NCBI RefSeq assembly: GCF_003813775.1
Contig: NZ_RPDH01000003.1
Span: 62,001 to 126,000 of the forward strand
From: Chitinophaga lutea
Lineage (GTDB): Bacteria > Bacteroidota > Bacteroidia > Chitinophagales > Chitinophagaceae
Length of the DNA: 64,000 nt
Direction: 5' to 3'
A program made the translations under genes and the position numbers. Shown in pieces: positions 61,829 to 64,000 of the stretch. The notes beneath the pieces are model-generated. The model did no database searches, was not told where the DNA came from, and saw nothing but the letters and a program-made list of their open reading frames with translations. Each line of letters begins with the position of its first letter. Position 1 is the first letter of the stretch.

Positions 61829-63118
61829 ATGGTACATCGTATGATTGAATGGTCGCTGCGCAACCGGTTCATAGTGCTGGTGATGGGCGCCGCTTTATTC
61901 GCCTGGGGCGTGTATTCGGTGAAAAAGAACCCCATCGACGCCATCCCCGACCTTTCCGAAAACCAGGTCATCGTATTTACGGAATGGATGGGCCGCGGTC
62001 CGCAGCTGATAGAAGACCAGGTGACCTACCCGCTGGTGACCAACCTCCAGGGCCTGCCCCGCATCAAATACGTGCGCGGCTCCTCCATGTTCGGCATGAG
62101 TTTCATCTACGTGATTTTTGAAGACGACGTGGATGTGTACTGGGCCCGTGAAAGAGTGCTCGAAAGGCTGAGCACCGTATCCAGCACCCTGCCGGATGGC
62201 GTTACGCCGCAACTGGGCCCCGACGGCACCGGCGTGGGCCACATCCTCTGGTATACGCTCGATGCGCCGCAGATGGACCTCGGCGAGCAGCGGGCCCTGC
62301 AGGACTGGTACATCAAATTCGCCCTCCAGAACGTGCCGGGCGTGAGCGAGATCGCTTCCTTCGGCGGGTTCCAGAAACAATACCAGATCACGGTCGACCC
62401 GAATAAACTGCTCTATTACCGCCTCACCGTACCGCAGGTCATCAATGCCATCCGCACGAACAACAACGAGTCGGGCGGCCGGAAATTCGAACTGAGCGAT
62501 ATCGGGTATATCATCAAAACATCCGGGTATTTAAAATCCACCGAAGAGATCGCCAACATCCCCGTGGCCAACCAGAACAGCATTCCCGTACGGGTGGCCG
62601 ACGTGGCCACCGTGCAGATGACGGGCGAAACGCGCCTCGGCATCTTCGACCAGGACGGTAAAGGCGAACGCGTGGGCGGTATCGTGGTGATGCGGTACGG
62701 CGAAAATGCCGACGCGGTGATCACCAAAGTGAAAGAACGTATGAAGGAAGTGTCCAAAGGCCTGCCGGAAGGCGTGAAGTTCGATATCGTGTACGATCGC
62801 GGCGAGCTGATCAGGGAATCGGTGGCTTCCATCAAAAACACGCTGATCGAAGAAATGATCGTGGTGTCGCTCGTGGTGATCGTATTCCTCTTTCACTGGC
62901 GCAGCGCACTGAGCATCATCATCCAGATCCCCATCACCATCGCCGCCAGCTTCATTTTACTGAACGCCTTCGGCATCTCTTCCAATATCATGTCGCTCAC
63001 CGGTATCGCGCTCGCCATCGGGGTGATCGTCGACAACGGGATTATCATGAGCGAAAACGCTTATAAACACCTGGCCGAACGCTACGCGCTGTGGCAGGAA
63101 CAACAAAAAACGCAATAA
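61829..63118 (+). CDS. CusA/CzcA-type RND metal efflux pump, N-terminal part
   Basis: This 429-residue product starts at the ATG at 61829 (MVHRMIEWSLRNRFIVLVMG). The frame is open to 61772 but the upstream residues are not pump-like. It covers TM1 (SLRNRFIVLVMGAALFAW), the first periplasmic loop with DAIPDLSENQVIVFTEW typical of the heavy-metal RND class, and TM2-TM4 up to GIALAIGVIVDNGIIMSENAYK, then stops at a TAA (63116-63118) in the cytoplasmic loop where full-length pumps continue. The rest of the pump is encoded in another frame 3 bp later. It should form the inner-membrane part of a CusCBA-type Cu/Ag efflux complex. Confidence 0.88.
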   Translation: MVHRMIEWSLRNRFIVLVMGAALFAWGVYSVKKNPIDAIPDLSENQVIVFTEWMGRGPQLIEDQVTYPLVTNLQGLPRIKYVRGSSMFGMSFIYVIFEDDVDVYWARERVLERLSTVSSTLPDGVTPQLGPDGTGVGHILWYTLDAPQMDLGEQRALQDWYIKFALQNVPGVSEIASFGGFQKQYQITVDPNKLLYYRLTVPQVINAIRTNNNESGGRKFELSDIGYIIKTSGYLKSTEEIANIPVANQNSIPVRVADVATVQMTGETRLGIFDQDGKGERVGGIVVMRYGENADAVITKVKERMKEVSKGLPEGVKFDIVYDRGELIRESVASIKNTLIEEMIVVSLVVIVFLFHWRSALSIIIQIPITIAASFILLNAFGISSNIMSLTGIALAIGVIVDNGIIMSENAYKHLAERYALWQEQQKTQ

Positions 63119-63120
63119 CA

Positions 63121-64000
63121 TGAAATGGTTCAGGAACATATTTAAAAAACCGCCGCAGTGGATCAGCGAAGAAGAGCGCCTGAAAGTGATTGAAGGGGCC
63201 AGCAAGCAGGTGTCGCGCGGCGTGTTTTTCGCCACCATCATCATCATCACGTCTTTCCTGCCGGTATTCATGCTTACCGGGCAGGAGGGCAAACTGTTTC
63301 ACCCGCTGGCTTTCACCAAAACGTTCATCATGATCGTGGACGCCTTGCTGGTGCTCACGCTGGCGCCGGTGCTCATTTCATTTTTCATGAAAGGGAAGTT
63401 CCGGCCAGACAATGCCAACCCGGTGAACCGCTTCCTCGAAAAAATATACGAGCCCATTATCCGCACGGTGCTGAAGTGGCGGAAAACCACCATCGCCATC
63501 AACATCCTGGCGCTGGTGATCACCATCCCCCTGCTGAAAAGTCTCGGCAGCGAATTCATGCCGCCGCTCGACGAACAGAGCATCCTGTTCATGCCCGTGA
63601 CCCTGCCCGACGTATCGAACGCGGAAGCGAAACGTATTCTGCAGGTGCAGGACAAGATCATCCGCAGCGTGCCCGAAGTGGAAAAGGTGCTGGGCAAAGC
63701 AGGGCGGGCCAGTACGGCTACGGACAATTCGCCCATCAGCATGATCGAAACCATCATCATGCTCAAACCGGCATCCGAATGGCGCGAAGGCATCACCAAA
63801 AAAGACATCATCAACGAGCTGGATGCGAAACTCCAGATCCCCGGCGTGGTGAACGGGTGGACGCAGCCCATCATCAACCGCATCAACATGCTGGCCACCG
63901 GCATCCGTACGGATGTGGGCGTGAAAGTGTACGGGCAGAACCTCGATACCATCGCCGCAGTGTCTGAGCGCGTGAAGCAGGCGCTGGAAGGCACGGCGGG
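63121..64000 (+). CDS. CusA/CzcA-type RND metal efflux pump, C-terminal part (3' end outside window)
   Basis: This plus-strand frame starts at the ATG at 63121 (MKWFRNIFKKPPQW) and is open to the window end. It takes up the pump where the first part stops: SEEERLKVIEGASKQVSRGVFF and the TM ATIIIITSFLPVFML, then TM segments and the second periplasmic region (SEFMPPLDEQSILFM, ATGIRTDVGVKVYG). A one-base shift at the A-run just before the first part's stop would join the two frames, giving the expected full-length pump, so this may be a frameshifted gene, recoding, or a genuine two-part pump. Confidence 0.85.

Noticed and set aside
63101..63112. Classical X-XXY-YYZ -1 frameshift signal in the CusA-type gene
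   Set aside because: In the reading frame the codons are CAA AAA ACG, which do not form a canonical heptamer for simultaneous slippage. A simple homopolymer length change explains the break better, though single-tRNA slippage is not excluded.

Overview
The window looks like chromosomal DNA of a GC-rich member of the Bacteroidota, most likely a Chitinophaga-like Chitinophagaceae. The grounds are four SusC/SusD nutrient-uptake loci, each with its own ECF sigma factor and FecR-type anti-sigma factor, a type IX secretion C-terminal domain, a LytS/LytTR two-component pair, MacB-like permeases of the Bacteroidota type, and TAnnTTTG-like promoter boxes. No tRNA, rRNA, CRISPR array, insertion sequence or phage gene was seen.

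Layout. 1-2549: end of a parallel beta-helix protein, rpiA, a SelW-like protein and a convergent ThuA protein. 2550-6457 (minus): a likely operon of two SDR oxidoreductases, a LytS-type kinase and a LytTR regulator, with a 56-bp tandem duplication at its 3' end. 6680-10728: a MacB-like permease, the remnant of a second copy, and a GT39-type glycosyltransferase. 10782-22094: locus A (sigma, FecR, SusC, SusD, and a 1358-residue secreted GH16 enzyme with three CBM6-like modules). 22242-31263: locus B (sigma, FecR, SusC, SusD, LamG lipoprotein, TIM-barrel epimerase). 31377-40010 (minus): an unknown protein and locus C (sigma, FecR, SusC, SusD, TlpA-like thioredoxin). 40078-43338: an NTF2-like secreted protein, a GH28 pectinase-family enzyme and an RDD membrane protein. 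43575-55747: locus D (sigma, FecR, SusC, SusD, two glycan-binding-type lipoproteins, an SGNH hydrolase and a FAD oxidoreductase). 55805-56815 (minus): an AraC regulator. 56975-64000: a copper-handling cluster, cut by the window end.

How the genes work together. In each of loci A-D an outer-membrane SusC/SusD pump probably signals through its STN domain to FecR, which releases the ECF sigma factor. All four fecR genes carry a similar upstream element (A-T tract, then a GTC box 30-32 bp later) that I read as the sigma-dependent promoter. The copper cluster encodes a regulator that fuses a metal-binding HMA domain to an AraC DNA-binding domain, a CopA-type ATPase, a flavin/2Fe-2S reductase, a CopZ-like chaperone, a small Cys/His secreted protein and a CusA-type RND pump that is split in two frames.

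The most interesting observation is that four transcription units of the copper cluster (the regulator, copA, copZ and the HYC/CusA unit) are each preceded by two direct half-sites resembling AATTATGTAACA, exactly 21 bp apart, with the second half-site 31-32 bp before a TAnnTTTG-like -7 box. This looks like a one-component copper regulon controlled by the HMA-AraC fusion. Second is an SGNH hydrolase (53020-53736) whose conserved blocks run II-III-V-I, that is, a circular permutation of the usual order.
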